Below are positions 10,186-21,878 of a stretch of 64,000 bases of DNA, piece after piece. This DNA comes from Leptolyngbya sp. BL0902. GTDB lineage: Bacteria > Cyanobacteriota > Cyanobacteriia > Phormidesmidales > Phormidesmidaceae. The stretch's first letter is position 1; the number at the start of each line of letters is the position of its first letter. The translations under genes were made by a program, and so were the position numbers. The stretch lies in the NCBI RefSeq assembly GCF_016403105.1, contig NZ_CP046155.1, positions 1,984,001 through 2,048,000 on the forward strand, read 5' to 3'. The notes below the pieces were generated by a model that worked only from the letters and a program-made list of their open reading frames with translations, made no database searches and had not been told where the DNA came from.

Positions 10186-11358
10186 TTATCGCAGCCCTTG
10201 CAGCCGCAACAAAATAAACTGCGTCGGTCGCCCTGGCTCAAAGTTGTTGTCGCTGACCAAAATCAGGCTTTGGCTCCCGTCGGGCAGGCGCGGCCCTAGG
10301 GTCATGCCCTCTAGGTTGTCTACGGGAAGGGTGGTGTTGGCAAAATCCAGCACCAGTTGTTTGCGGATGGGAGTGATCCCCTCGGCCCCGCGCAGGCTAG
10401 CAAGGGTAGAGGTGTCCGTTGCGCCCCCTGTCGCCAGTTGATACAGTTTGACGTTAAAGCCTCGCAGGCCAAAGGCCCGTTCTAACCCCAAAAAGTGGCC
10501 CCCCTGGTCAATTAGGAGTAGTTCCGTCAGGCCGTTGACCACTGCCCCGGAGGGCTCCAAATCGAGGGGATAGGCGTGCTCGGCAATCAGGGTGGATTGA
10601 TCTTGCCCTAATAAATAGTGTAGAAAGCGGCTCTGAAGCGGCTGGGCGGGGTCAGGTTCGTAGTCTTGTACTAGGGCCGACTCTGTAGCCATGAACAGAC
10701 GAAAGGGCTCTGTCTGTCCGGCGGTGCCCGGTGTGGCGTTAAGGGTGAGAGCTTCAAAACTGAGGTTGTTGCGGACGCCCTGGGTGGGTGGATCGGCGTC
10801 ATCGGGCAAAAACCGATCTGGGATGCGAAAAGCTGTCACTAGCCGACCCGTGGCCCGATCAAATTCTCCCAAGAAGGGCGGAATGCCTCGCGGGACGTCA
10901 CCCTCGCTGCTCATGAAGACGCTATTGCGGGGGGAGAGGGCAAAACCCTCTGGGTCAAGCTGGCCACGGGGATAGGGGTTGCCCTCGCCATCGGTGAAGG
11001 GCGTCACGGACTGAATCGTCACATCCCTAAACCGGGGCTGGCCATCGTTGCCCAGACTAAAGGTCAGCACCAGTTGATAAAACCGAGGTGGCCCAAAGCG
11101 GCCCCGGTCATCGGACAGGGCATAGAACTGATCCACGGAACGGTCGTAGGCCAGGGCCGACAATCCGCCCACGGTGGTATCTTGAAACTCTTGGGTGGGC
11201 AGCGTGTAGACATCCAGCACCTCCGCCACCAGGGGCAAAAACAACCGTTCCTCCGCCCGCAGTTGGGGAATGGCGCAACCGCCCAGCGCTAGGGTGATGC
11301 TGAGCACGAGCGCAAAGACTTGTAGCCCGCTCCGACTGAAGATTCCCGTCTGTCCCAT
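10186..11358 (-). CDS. Phytase-like esterase domain lipoprotein
   Basis: A predicted secreted lipoprotein of about 390 residues. Starting at the ATG at 11358, the N-terminus is MGQTGIFSRSGLQVFALVLS followed by LALGGCAIPQ, a lipobox with Cys as lipid attachment site. The mature part belongs to the phytase-like (esterase-like) beta-propeller family, with GGLSALAYDRSVDQFYALSDDRG, ALSPRNSVFMSSEGD, FEALTLN and NLEGMTLGPRLPDGSQSLILVSDNNF, the usual arrangement of the domain. The substrate is unknown; members have been proposed to hydrolyse phosphate esters. The frame extends upstream to 11442, but the lipobox favours 11358. It lies 112 bases downstream of the TIGR04283 gene on the same strand and could be read from the same transcript. 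Confidence 0.8.
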   Translation of the reverse strand: MGQTGIFSRSGLQVFALVLSITLALGGCAIPQLRAEERLFLPLVAEVLDVYTLPTQEFQDTTVGGLSALAYDRSVDQFYALSDDRGRFGPPRFYQLVLTFSLGNDGQPRFRDVTIQSVTPFTDGEGNPYPRGQLDPEGFALSPRNSVFMSSEGDVPRGIPPFLGEFDRATGRLVTAFRIPDRFLPDDADPPTQGVRNNLSFEALTLNATPGTAGQTEPFRLFMATESALVQDYEPDPAQPLQSRFLHYLLGQDQSTLIAEHAYPLDLEPSGAVVNGLTELLLIDQGGHFLGLERAFGLRGFNVKLYQLATGGATDTSTLASLRGAEGITPIRKQLVLDFANTTLPVDNLEGMTLGPRLPDGSQSLILVSDNNFEPGRPTQFILLRLQGLR

Positions 11359-11470
11359 GGATGCCTGTCCCTCCGTTGCTTGCCTGCTGTTGCTTACGGC
11401 GAATGGCGTGGGGCGATCACCGCAGCCTGACGCGATCACCATGCCATCCGATCCTTAACATGGTTTGGGG

Positions 11471-12169
11471 TTATCCCGGTTTAGATCGACCCAAATGACG
11501 ATACCAGTGGGCCAGTTTGGTGATGTCCCACCCCAGCAGATAGCCGATCACCATGCCCTGGTTGGCGAGGGTGGTGCGCCCCACCCCCAGGCGCTGCCAG
11601 CGACGGCTGGAAGTAACGACAGGCACAGGCACAATGGCCACTCGGCCCTGACGGTTGAGGCGCTGCACCAGGTCAAAGTCTTCCATAATGGGCAGTGAGG
11701 CAAAGCCACCCAGGCGATGGAATTGCTCAGCAGTCAGGAAAATAGCTTGGTCGCCGTAGGGCAGCCGCAGCCAGCGCGACCGCCACCTCACGCCCCATTC
11801 CACCCAGCGCAGACCCCAGCCAGGGCCGTCGATGGCTAGGTCAAAGGCTCCGGCTACAACGCCCGGTTGGCCTAGGGTTTGGCGCACCAGAGCGGCGGCG
11901 TTGGGCGGCAGTCGGGTATCGGCATGGAGGAAAAGCAGAATGTCCCCCTGGGCAATGCTGGCCCCCCGGTTGAGCTGCGCTCCCCGCCCCCCAGCGGCCA
12001 CCACTACCTGGGCACCCCGGGCCTGGGCGATGGCGCAGGTGTCATCGGTGCTGCCCCCGTCGGCCACAATCACCTCTAGGGCTGAGGGCAGATGGTCTAG
12101 GGCAGGGCCGAGGGTCTGGCCTTCGTTGAGGGTAGGAATGATAACGGAGATACCTACGGGCCGGGACAT
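11471..12169 (-). CDS. TIGR04283 family GT2-type glycosyltransferase
   Basis: A family 2 glycosyltransferase of 232 residues with the nucleotide-sugar-binding start GISVIIPTLNEGQTL, VIVADGGSTDDT (the first aspartate cluster) and the metal-binding ILLFLHADTRLP. The family is named for linkage to arsenosugar biosynthesis in some genomes. That link is not supported here because no arsM or radical-SAM gene is nearby. Its start overlaps the end of the TIGR04282 gene by 16 bases, implying translational coupling of the two. Probably membrane-associated or cytoplasmic; it has no clear transmembrane helix. The substrate is unknown. Confidence 0.88.
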   Translation of the reverse strand: MSRPVGISVIIPTLNEGQTLGPALDHLPSALEVIVADGGSTDDTCAIAQARGAQVVVAAGGRGAQLNRGASIAQGDILLFLHADTRLPPNAAALVRQTLGQPGVVAGAFDLAIDGPGWGLRWVEWGVRWRSRWLRLPYGDQAIFLTAEQFHRLGGFASLPIMEDFDLVQRLNRQGRVAIVPVPVVTSSRRWQRLGVGRTTLANQGMVIGYLLGWDITKLAHWYRHLGRSKPG

Positions 12170-12828
12170 GGGTCGGTGGAAACGCTGGAGGGTAGGTTGG
12201 GGCCACTAGGGGAGCTAGGCCGCAACGAAGACGGCAGATGGGCCAGGTCCTCTGGGGTGTCAATATCGGTGAGGGTGGGCAGGTAGGTGGGGGTGAGGTG
12301 AAGGCGCTGGGCCTGGGCAACGGTTTGGGCCAGTACGGCAGAGGTACTCCAAGCAATATCTTGGAAAAGTTCGGGCTGGGGAGCTGTCAACCCCAGCAGA
12401 TAGTAGCCACCATCCTGGGCGGGGCCAAGGACAAGATCGGCCCCGTTGGCCAGAGTCGCTAAGCTTTGATTAAGCAAGGCTGCATCCAAGCCGGGACAGT
12501 CGGTGCCACTCACAAGGACGATTCCATAGCCCTGGGCGAAGGCCCAATCCACGGCGGTGGTGAGACGATAGCCGAGATCGCCCTCCGGTTGGGAGCAGTA
12601 TATCAGGCCATCACCGAGCCAAGTCCGCATCGCTGCTTCCGAGGCCCCGCAGTACCACAGAGCGATATCCACCGCCGCATCCATTGCTCGCACCTGGGCT
12701 ATCATCCCCTCCGCCAAGCGTTGATACAGGTGGGCCGCTCCCGCTGGGCCGAGGGCCGGAATTAGACGGGTTTTGGCTTGTCCTGGGGTAGGATAGCGGG
12801 CAAGCACCAAGACACAGGCAGGCCCCAT
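12154..12828 (-). CDS. TIGR04282 (DUF2064) family nucleotidyl/glycosyltransferase-like protein
   Basis: A CofC/MobA-like nucleotide-transferase fold of about 224 residues from the ATG at 12828; a TTG at 12843 is also in frame. Motifs are LVLARYPTPGQAKTRL at the N-terminus, LVSGTDCPGLDAALL in the middle and LGPAQDGGYYLLGL, which are the hallmarks of DUF2064/TIGR04282. The gene overlaps the TIGR04283 gene by 16 bases and follows the small hypothetical at 12857-13198 closely, so the three form an operon. The TIGR04282-TIGR04283 pairing is recurrent in bacteria; the product made here cannot be deduced. Confidence 0.87.
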   Translation of the reverse strand: MGPACVLVLARYPTPGQAKTRLIPALGPAGAAHLYQRLAEGMIAQVRAMDAAVDIALWYCGASEAAMRTWLGDGLIYCSQPEGDLGYRLTTAVDWAFAQGYGIVLVSGTDCPGLDAALLNQSLATLANGADLVLGPAQDGGYYLLGLTAPQPELFQDIAWSTSAVLAQTVAQAQRLHLTPTYLPTLTDIDTPEDLAHLPSSLRPSSPSGPNLPSSVSTDPCPGP

Positions 12829-12856
12829 AGCATCTGTCTCCAACCGAGGTACCGAT

Positions 12857-13198
12857 TTAGTTCGTCTGTCCGGTCATAATGGTGCGGGCCGACTGGCGCA
12901 AGCGCGTCAGGTCATCGGCCAGCAGCGGTGGCCAAAAGACCCCCTCCGCAACACCCTGACGATAGAGGTGGGTGCTGTCATCGATCAGCACCAGCAATGC
13001 CTTTAGCAAGGTGCGGTCTAACACGGGCTCGTCCTTGAGGCCATCGTCAAGCACCTTGAGCGCCAGGATGAGCGACGTTACCTGCCCAGGGAGAGGCGGT
13101 TTCCCCCGACGCAGGCAGGCAATAAACGTCTCCCGCTGATCGTCCGTGGATGAGAGGGTTTGCTGAAGTAAAAACTGGTGGGCTGTGTCAAAGTCCAT
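12857..13198 (-). CDS. Small hypothetical protein upstream of the TIGR04282/04283 pair
   Basis: A protein of 113 residues beginning MDFDTAHQFLLQQTLSSTD, all predicted helical, with no signal peptide or membrane segment. The frame extends upstream to 13459, but residues before this ATG are low-quality sequence, so I use 13198. Recognisable stretches are FIACLRRGKPPLPGQVTSLILALKVL and LLKALLVLIDDSTHLYRQG. I do not recognise the family. It is the first gene of a tightly packed minus-strand operon with the two transferase genes. Confidence 0.65.
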   Translation of the reverse strand: MDFDTAHQFLLQQTLSSTDDQRETFIACLRRGKPPLPGQVTSLILALKVLDDGLKDEPVLDRTLLKALLVLIDDSTHLYRQGVAEGVFWPPLLADDLTRLRQSARTIMTGQTN

Positions 13199-13554
13199 AG
13201 GGGTTCTGAGCAAGGGTCGTAATAGGCCAGGGGGGTTAACTGTAGAAACAGCCGCAAAAACAGCCATAGAAAACAGCCGTAGAAATACGGTGGTGATGCC
13301 CCGCGTATGCTCTCTTATTCCTCGCCCTAGTGTATCGCCCTGGGGCAGTCTTAGCACCACCGTCTCCGTCGATGGGGCCCAACCATACCGAATGGTGGCT
13401 GGCAATGGCCCACACAACGGTGTTGTTTCGCCAGGAACATGGGAGAATAAAGGGCGCAATGGCTATGGTGGAAAATGCTGCATCATAGTGCCTAATGCGT
13501 CTGCTGCCGCTGATCCAGCGCAGGCAGATAACGTTATACCGTGGGAGGTTCTTT
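13199..13554. other. Divergent promoter region with short tandem repeat
   Basis: The region separates the minus-strand three-gene operon from plus-strand purD and must hold both promoters. Between 13242 and 13286 there are about 3.7 copies of a 12-13 base unit of the form GTAGAAAACAGCC, lying 44-88 bases upstream of the minus-strand start. It could be an operator or a slippage product. No gene seen. Confidence 0.55.
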
Positions 13555-14835
13555 GTGAAAGCTTTAGTGATCGGCAGTGGTGGCCGAGAGCATACCCTAG
13601 CCTCAGTGTTACTTCAGTCTCCCAAAATTACGGAAGTGGTATGCATTCCCGGTAACGGTGGCACCGCCGCCCTGGCCCACTGCCGCAACCTTGCCCTCAA
13701 CCCCGAAGACTTTGAAGGCATTGCCCGTTTTGCCCTAGTCAATAATCTGGAGTTGGTGGTGGTTGGCCCAGAGCAACCCCTCGCCCTCGGCATCACCGAC
13801 TTCCTCCAGGCTCAGGGCTTAAAAGTATTTGGCCCCTCTCAGGCGGGGGCGCAGATCGAGGCCAGCAAAGCCTGGGCCAAGGCGCTGATGGTGGAGGCAG
13901 GCATCCCCACCGCCGAAGCAGCGGTGTTTGAGGCCGAGGCTCCGGCGCTGGCCTACCTCAAGGCCCAAAAGGCTCCCATTGTGGTCAAGGCCGACGGTTT
14001 GGCAGCGGGTAAGGGTGTGATCGTCGCCCAAACCCTGGACGAGGCCAAAGCGGCGGTTTCCGACATCTTTAGCGGCAAGTTTGGTGCCGCCGGAAGCCAG
14101 GTGGTAATTGAAGAATTTATGACCGGGCAAGAAGCCTCCGTGCTAGCCATCACCGATGGCCAAACCATTCGGCCCCTGCTGCCCGCCCAAGACCACAAAG
14201 CCATTGGCGAGGGCGACACTGGCCCCAATACAGGCGGCATGGGAGCCTATGCCCCCACCCCCATCGTCACCCCGGCCCTGATGGATCGGATCCAAGCCGA
14301 AGTCCTAGAGCCCGCCCTTGCCACCCTGCGTCGTCGCGGCATTGACTATCGCGGCGTCCTCTATGCGGGGCTGATGATTACCCCCCAGGGCGATCCCAAA
14401 GTCGTCGAGTTCAACTGTCGCTTTGGTGATCCCGAAACCCAGGCGGTGCTGCCCCTGCTAGAAACACCGCTGGATCAGGTTGTCCTGGCCTGCATTGAGG
14501 GGCGTCTAGACGCCCTACCGCCTCTGGAATGGAAGCCTGGTGCCGCCGCCTGTGTGGTGCTAGCCGCCGAGGGCTACCCCGATGCCTACCCCAAGGGCAT
14601 GGAAATTTCCGGCCTCACCGACGCCGCCGATACCGGAGCCCTCGTTTTCCACGCGGGCACCCAGGCCAAGGGTGGCATTACCGTGGCCAACGGAGGCCGA
14701 GTGTTGGGGGTCACAGGCTTAGGTGACACCTTCGAGTCCGCCATTGCCAATGCCTACGCCGCCGTAGACAAAATCCACTTTGACGGCAAGTACTGCCGCC
14801 GCGACATCGGCTACCGGGTGAAGGGCCTCAAATAA
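13555..14835 (+). CDS. purD: Phosphoribosylamine-glycine ligase PurD
   Basis: GAR synthetase, the second step of purine biosynthesis, joining phosphoribosylamine and glycine with ATP. I choose GTG at 13555 because GGGAGG lies eight bases upstream and the protein then begins VKALVIGSGGREHTLA, the normal PurD start; an upstream ATG at 13495 adds 20 atypical residues. ATP-grasp motifs are IEASKAWAKALM, IVVKADGLAAGKGVIVA, QDHKAIGEGDTGPNTGGMG and EFNCRFGDPETQ. At 426 residues it matches the family. Cytoplasmic. Confidence 0.97.
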   Translation: MKALVIGSGGREHTLASVLLQSPKITEVVCIPGNGGTAALAHCRNLALNPEDFEGIARFALVNNLELVVVGPEQPLALGITDFLQAQGLKVFGPSQAGAQIEASKAWAKALMVEAGIPTAEAAVFEAEAPALAYLKAQKAPIVVKADGLAAGKGVIVAQTLDEAKAAVSDIFSGKFGAAGSQVVIEEFMTGQEASVLAITDGQTIRPLLPAQDHKAIGEGDTGPNTGGMGAYAPTPIVTPALMDRIQAEVLEPALATLRRRGIDYRGVLYAGLMITPQGDPKVVEFNCRFGDPETQAVLPLLETPLDQVVLACIEGRLDALPPLEWKPGAAACVVLAAEGYPDAYPKGMEISGLTDAADTGALVFHAGTQAKGGITVANGGRVLGVTGLGDTFESAIANAYAAVDKIHFDGKYCRRDIGYRVKGLK

Positions 14836-14846
14836 TCAGCCCAGCC

Positions 14847-15113
14847 CTAGCCTAAATCCTCCGAATCCCACTTGAGAACAGCGGCATCAACGCCCTGTTC
14901 TCGCTTGCGTTTGGCGTCTTCCTCAAACCACTGGATGATGTGGCTGGCCGAGAGGGAGGCGAGGGGAATATCCAAGTCGGCGGAGATAACCCCCAGCAGT
15001 TTGGCGGTGGAAATGGTGAGGCGGGCCAGGAATTTTTCGGGGGAAGACAGCAGCGCCCCATCTACCTGGGCTGATTCGGCCTCGGTGAGGAACTGAGTAG
15101 ACTGATCAAGCAT
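14847..15113 (-). CDS. Small hypothetical protein, 88 residues
   Basis: From the ATG at 15113 the protein begins MLDQSTQFLTEAESAQVDGA; the frame extends to 15188, but the extra residues look non-coding. It is helical with no signal or membrane segment, and includes FLARLTISTAKLLGVIS and HIIQWFEEDAKRKREQG. I do not recognise a named domain, though it reads as a real protein. It converges on purD, 11 bases apart at the stops, and lies downstream of the pentapeptide gene. Confidence 0.6.
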   Translation of the reverse strand: MLDQSTQFLTEAESAQVDGALLSSPEKFLARLTISTAKLLGVISADLDIPLASLSASHIIQWFEEDAKRKREQGVDAAVLKWDSEDLG

Positions 15114-15227
15114 GGATTGCCATCGGTAACAACGGGACGGAAGCGAAGATAGGGGGCGGCAGACGACGGGCAGAGTTTGACCAATCACGTCGAGCGTTTA
15201 CACACCACGGCGTTTTCTCAGCCCAGC

Positions 15228-15722
15228 CTAGCGGCAACCGAGGCTGTCGCGGGTAGAGACTTGGGTGGTGGGGTTGGTGCCGTCGGCAATTTTGCAGAGT
15301 TGGGCAATTTGGAAGCGGTCGATGATGGCTCCAGAGAAGTCGGCCCCGGTAATTTTGGTGTCGTGGAAGCTGCTGCTGGTGAGTAGGGCGTCGATAAATT
15401 GGGCATTGGAGAGATCGGCTTCGTCAAAAATGACGCGATCGGCGAAGGTCTGCGAGAAGTTGGCCCCGGTTAGGTTGGCCCGCACAAAGGAGGCTTTGGT
15501 CAAAATGGTGCGGCTGAGGTCGGCGTCGGTGAAGTTGGCCTCTCGCATTTCGGCGGCGGCAAAGGAGGTACCGGAAAGGTTTTGGCCGGAGAAGTCGCGA
15601 AAGCTGAGGTCGGTGAGGGTGTAGTCCACCGTATTATCTTGGGCGAGGGCCACCGGGGTGTTCCCCAGCCCGCCGAGGAGAATCACCATCGCCGCCAGCA
15701 TTACCGACCACAGCTTAGCCAT
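15228..15722 (-). CDS. Exported pentapeptide-repeat protein
   Basis: A protein of 164 residues from the ATG at 15722. MAKLWSVMLAAMVILLGGLG then VALA is a signal peptide, pointing to the thylakoid lumen or periplasm. The mature part has about 20 successive A(D/N)LXX pentapeptides, for example ANFTDADLS, ANLTGANFS, ADLSNAQF and ADFSGAII, which fold as a right-handed quadrilateral beta-helix. It closes with a cysteine pair region, IAQLCKIADG and SLGCR at the C-terminus, a common cap in lumenal members. Its function is unknown. Monocistronic. Confidence 0.85.
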   Translation of the reverse strand: MAKLWSVMLAAMVILLGGLGNTPVALAQDNTVDYTLTDLSFRDFSGQNLSGTSFAAAEMREANFTDADLSRTILTKASFVRANLTGANFSQTFADRVIFDEADLSNAQFIDALLTSSSFHDTKITGADFSGAIIDRFQIAQLCKIADGTNPTTQVSTRDSLGCR

Positions 15723-15860
15723 CCCAGATTTCCTAGACCGCATAGACACCATTCATTTCCTTTTCCCACGGCGGGGTTGCTATCCCAATCATGGCCCATT
15801 TTGCAGGGTTCTGCCAAAGTAGGGCTATCCCTAGCGCGAGGATCCCATCCTGACTTAGCG

Positions 15861-20047
<4,187 letters not shown>

Positions 20048-20510
20048 GGCAAAAGCGGAGACAGATCTTGAAGGGGGAAAGCTAATAATCCGCTTGTTAT
20101 GGGAACCCGCTTGTTATGGAGAGTCTAATATAAACAAAAATTTATGAACGGTCTTATAGGGTGGCCTACTATGGCAATGCCTCGGAGCCGTCATGCCATC
20201 ATCGCGATGACCGCGTCCTTCCATGGGCTTTTGCTTGGCCTAGAGCCCCTTGGCCTAGGAGTCGGCTGCCTAAACATTCCAGAATAAGCAAGCGCATTAG
20301 GATTGTTATACCTCCACTGTACGTCCAATCCGCAGGATCTGGGTAGAGTGGGCGACCATCCACGGCTGGCCCCCCGACCACACCCCAGAATAGCCACGAC
20401 TACTCAACCACTTACGCCAATTAGCGCTTTCCACCGCCCCATCGCCCTGACAGAATAAACCTAACCGTATCGTGACATCTACAGGGCCGCACCACACCGG
20501 AGGAAACACT
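20048..20510. other. Divergent promoter region with paired 13-mers
   Basis: 460 bases between the minus-strand PEP-synthase-like gene and plus-strand comF. The 13-mer CCGCTTGTTATGG occurs twice, at 20090-20102 and 20107-20119, 17 bases apart and 43-72 bases upstream of the minus-strand start, in the position expected for an operator. The rest is AT-richer and holds no gene I can support. Confidence 0.5.
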
Positions 20511-21260
20511 ATGGGTATCGGACTCGGCCAAGCCCCCTGGCAGCGCAGCCAGGCTCTCCTCGACCTCTTCCTCAGCCGCGCCTGCCCCCTCTGCGAACGG
20601 GCAACGCCCCAGGTACTTTGTCCCACCTGCGTAGGCCAGATTCGCCAAAGTCGCCTCGCCACCCCCCTCGACTCCAGCCACCCGGGGCTTCCCATCCTCA
20701 GTTGGGGGCGCTACGAAGATACCCTGCGGCAAATCATCCGCCAGCTAAAATATAGCGGCCACCCCGAACTAGCCCACTGGCTGGGGATAGAACTAGGCCA
20801 AACCTGGCAGCAATACCAGCGAACCACTCCCCCATCCCCTCGCCCCGTGGTGCTGCTACCCATTCCCCTTCACCCTAGCAAGCTCAAGCAGCGCGGCTTT
20901 AACCAGGCCGAACGATTGGCGCAGGGCATGAAGCGTATCGTCCCGGCCCCCGTCGTGGGAGAAGGACTCCTGCGAGTGCAGGCCACCCAAGCCCAACATA
21001 GTCTCAGCCGCGAGGAACGTCAGACCAACCTCGCCCACGCGTTCCAGGTTAATCCCCGCCATCTGCCAACCCTCCGCCTCAAAACCGTCTGGCTAGTAGA
21101 CGATATCTTCACCACCGGAGCCACCGCCCACGCCGCCGCCCAAATCCTCCGCCACAGCGGCATCTCCGTTGGGGGCATCTGCACCGTTGCCCGGTCTGGA
21201 TTGTCGTCCCCCAACCCAGACCAGGCTGACACCGTTAAATCAACACAGAAAAATCACTGA
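20511..21260 (+). CDS. ComF family protein (phosphoribosyltransferase fold)
   Basis: A ComF/GntX-type protein of 249 residues, related to the cytoplasmic ComF required for DNA uptake in transformable bacteria. The ATG at 20511 has GGAGG eight bases upstream and is preferred over a more upstream in-frame start. The N-terminus carries a four-cysteine zinc site, CPLCER and CPTC, about residues 23-45. The phosphoribosyltransferase domain includes VVLLPIPLHPSKLKQRGFNQAERLA and the PRPP loop VWLVDDIFTTGATAHAAA. Cyanobacteria often encode it apart from other competence genes, as here. Confidence 0.9.
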   Translation: MGIGLGQAPWQRSQALLDLFLSRACPLCERATPQVLCPTCVGQIRQSRLATPLDSSHPGLPILSWGRYEDTLRQIIRQLKYSGHPELAHWLGIELGQTWQQYQRTTPPSPRPVVLLPIPLHPSKLKQRGFNQAERLAQGMKRIVPAPVVGEGLLRVQATQAQHSLSREERQTNLAHAFQVNPRHLPTLRLKTVWLVDDIFTTGATAHAAAQILRHSGISVGGICTVARSGLSSPNPDQADTVKSTQKNH

Positions 21261-21878
21261 ATTTCAGCTTTTCTTTAGTTTTTAAGGCCGCCAATCTATA
21301 AAGAATGTTGTCAATAGAGTGATGTCTAAGAACTGTTATCGCACTATGTAAAAAACTATCGGGATGGGTTCAACCTAACTGTCTGACAAAAGATTCTGCG
21401 GCGGGCGCAAAAAACTCGCCCAGCTACAGCATTAGATTCACCTAGGGCTCAGATATCCTGCTCTTTCGGCAGATACGGGTGCTAGCAAGTCTTGTCGGTC
21501 AACCAGGGGTTCAACTGGCTAGGATTGCGTTGATCTATGGAAAAGAGAGCAATCAACAAAACGCTTTGTTACCCTTAGTTAAGAGGAGATTTGAGCCAAT
21601 TTGAAATCATTCTATTCTTTAAAGAAATAAGCTTAACCATTGATGAGAGACGGCTATTCACAAAGTAGGGAAACTGCGCTTTAGCAACCTGGGTTGACCC
21701 AGGCCAGCCTAGAATCGTGAGGTTTTTCGGCTTGAGCGTCAAGTCTTCGACCTGGTGAATCAATGCTGTAGCCTCACCCCAGAAAATATGGATTACATGG
21801 AGCGCACCGCACCAAACGCCCATTCAGCACCTCAATTTCCTATCGTTTAATCCAATTCATCACCCTTGGCAGGTTCCC
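21261..21878. other. Long AT-richer intergenic region
   Basis: 618 bases with no gene I can support. It contains copy 1 of a dispersed repeat (21383-21460) and an 82-codon minus-strand frame at 21575-21823 with no recognisable features. AT content is higher than in the flanking genes. The promoter of the caspase-hydrolase gene should lie here. Confidence 0.5.
21383..21460. repeat. Dispersed repeat, copy 1
   Basis: The first 26 bases, beginning CTGACAAAAGATTCTGCGGC, are identical to 54187-54212. Similarity continues, diverged, through a short inverted repeat (GGGCG...CGCCC), CTACAGCA, TTCAC and TCAG...CCTG. Both copies are intergenic. It is probably a small non-coding mobile or REP-like element; the family is not recognised. 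Confidence 0.7.

Noticed and set aside
13242-13286. Possible CRISPR-like or iteron array
   Set aside because: Units are 12-13 bases with no spacers and fewer than four copies; a simple tandem repeat. No CRISPR array seen anywhere in the window.
21575-21823. 82-codon minus-strand frame in the long spacer
   Set aside because: No family, no start signal; more likely non-coding AT-richer DNA, though a gene fragment cannot be excluded.
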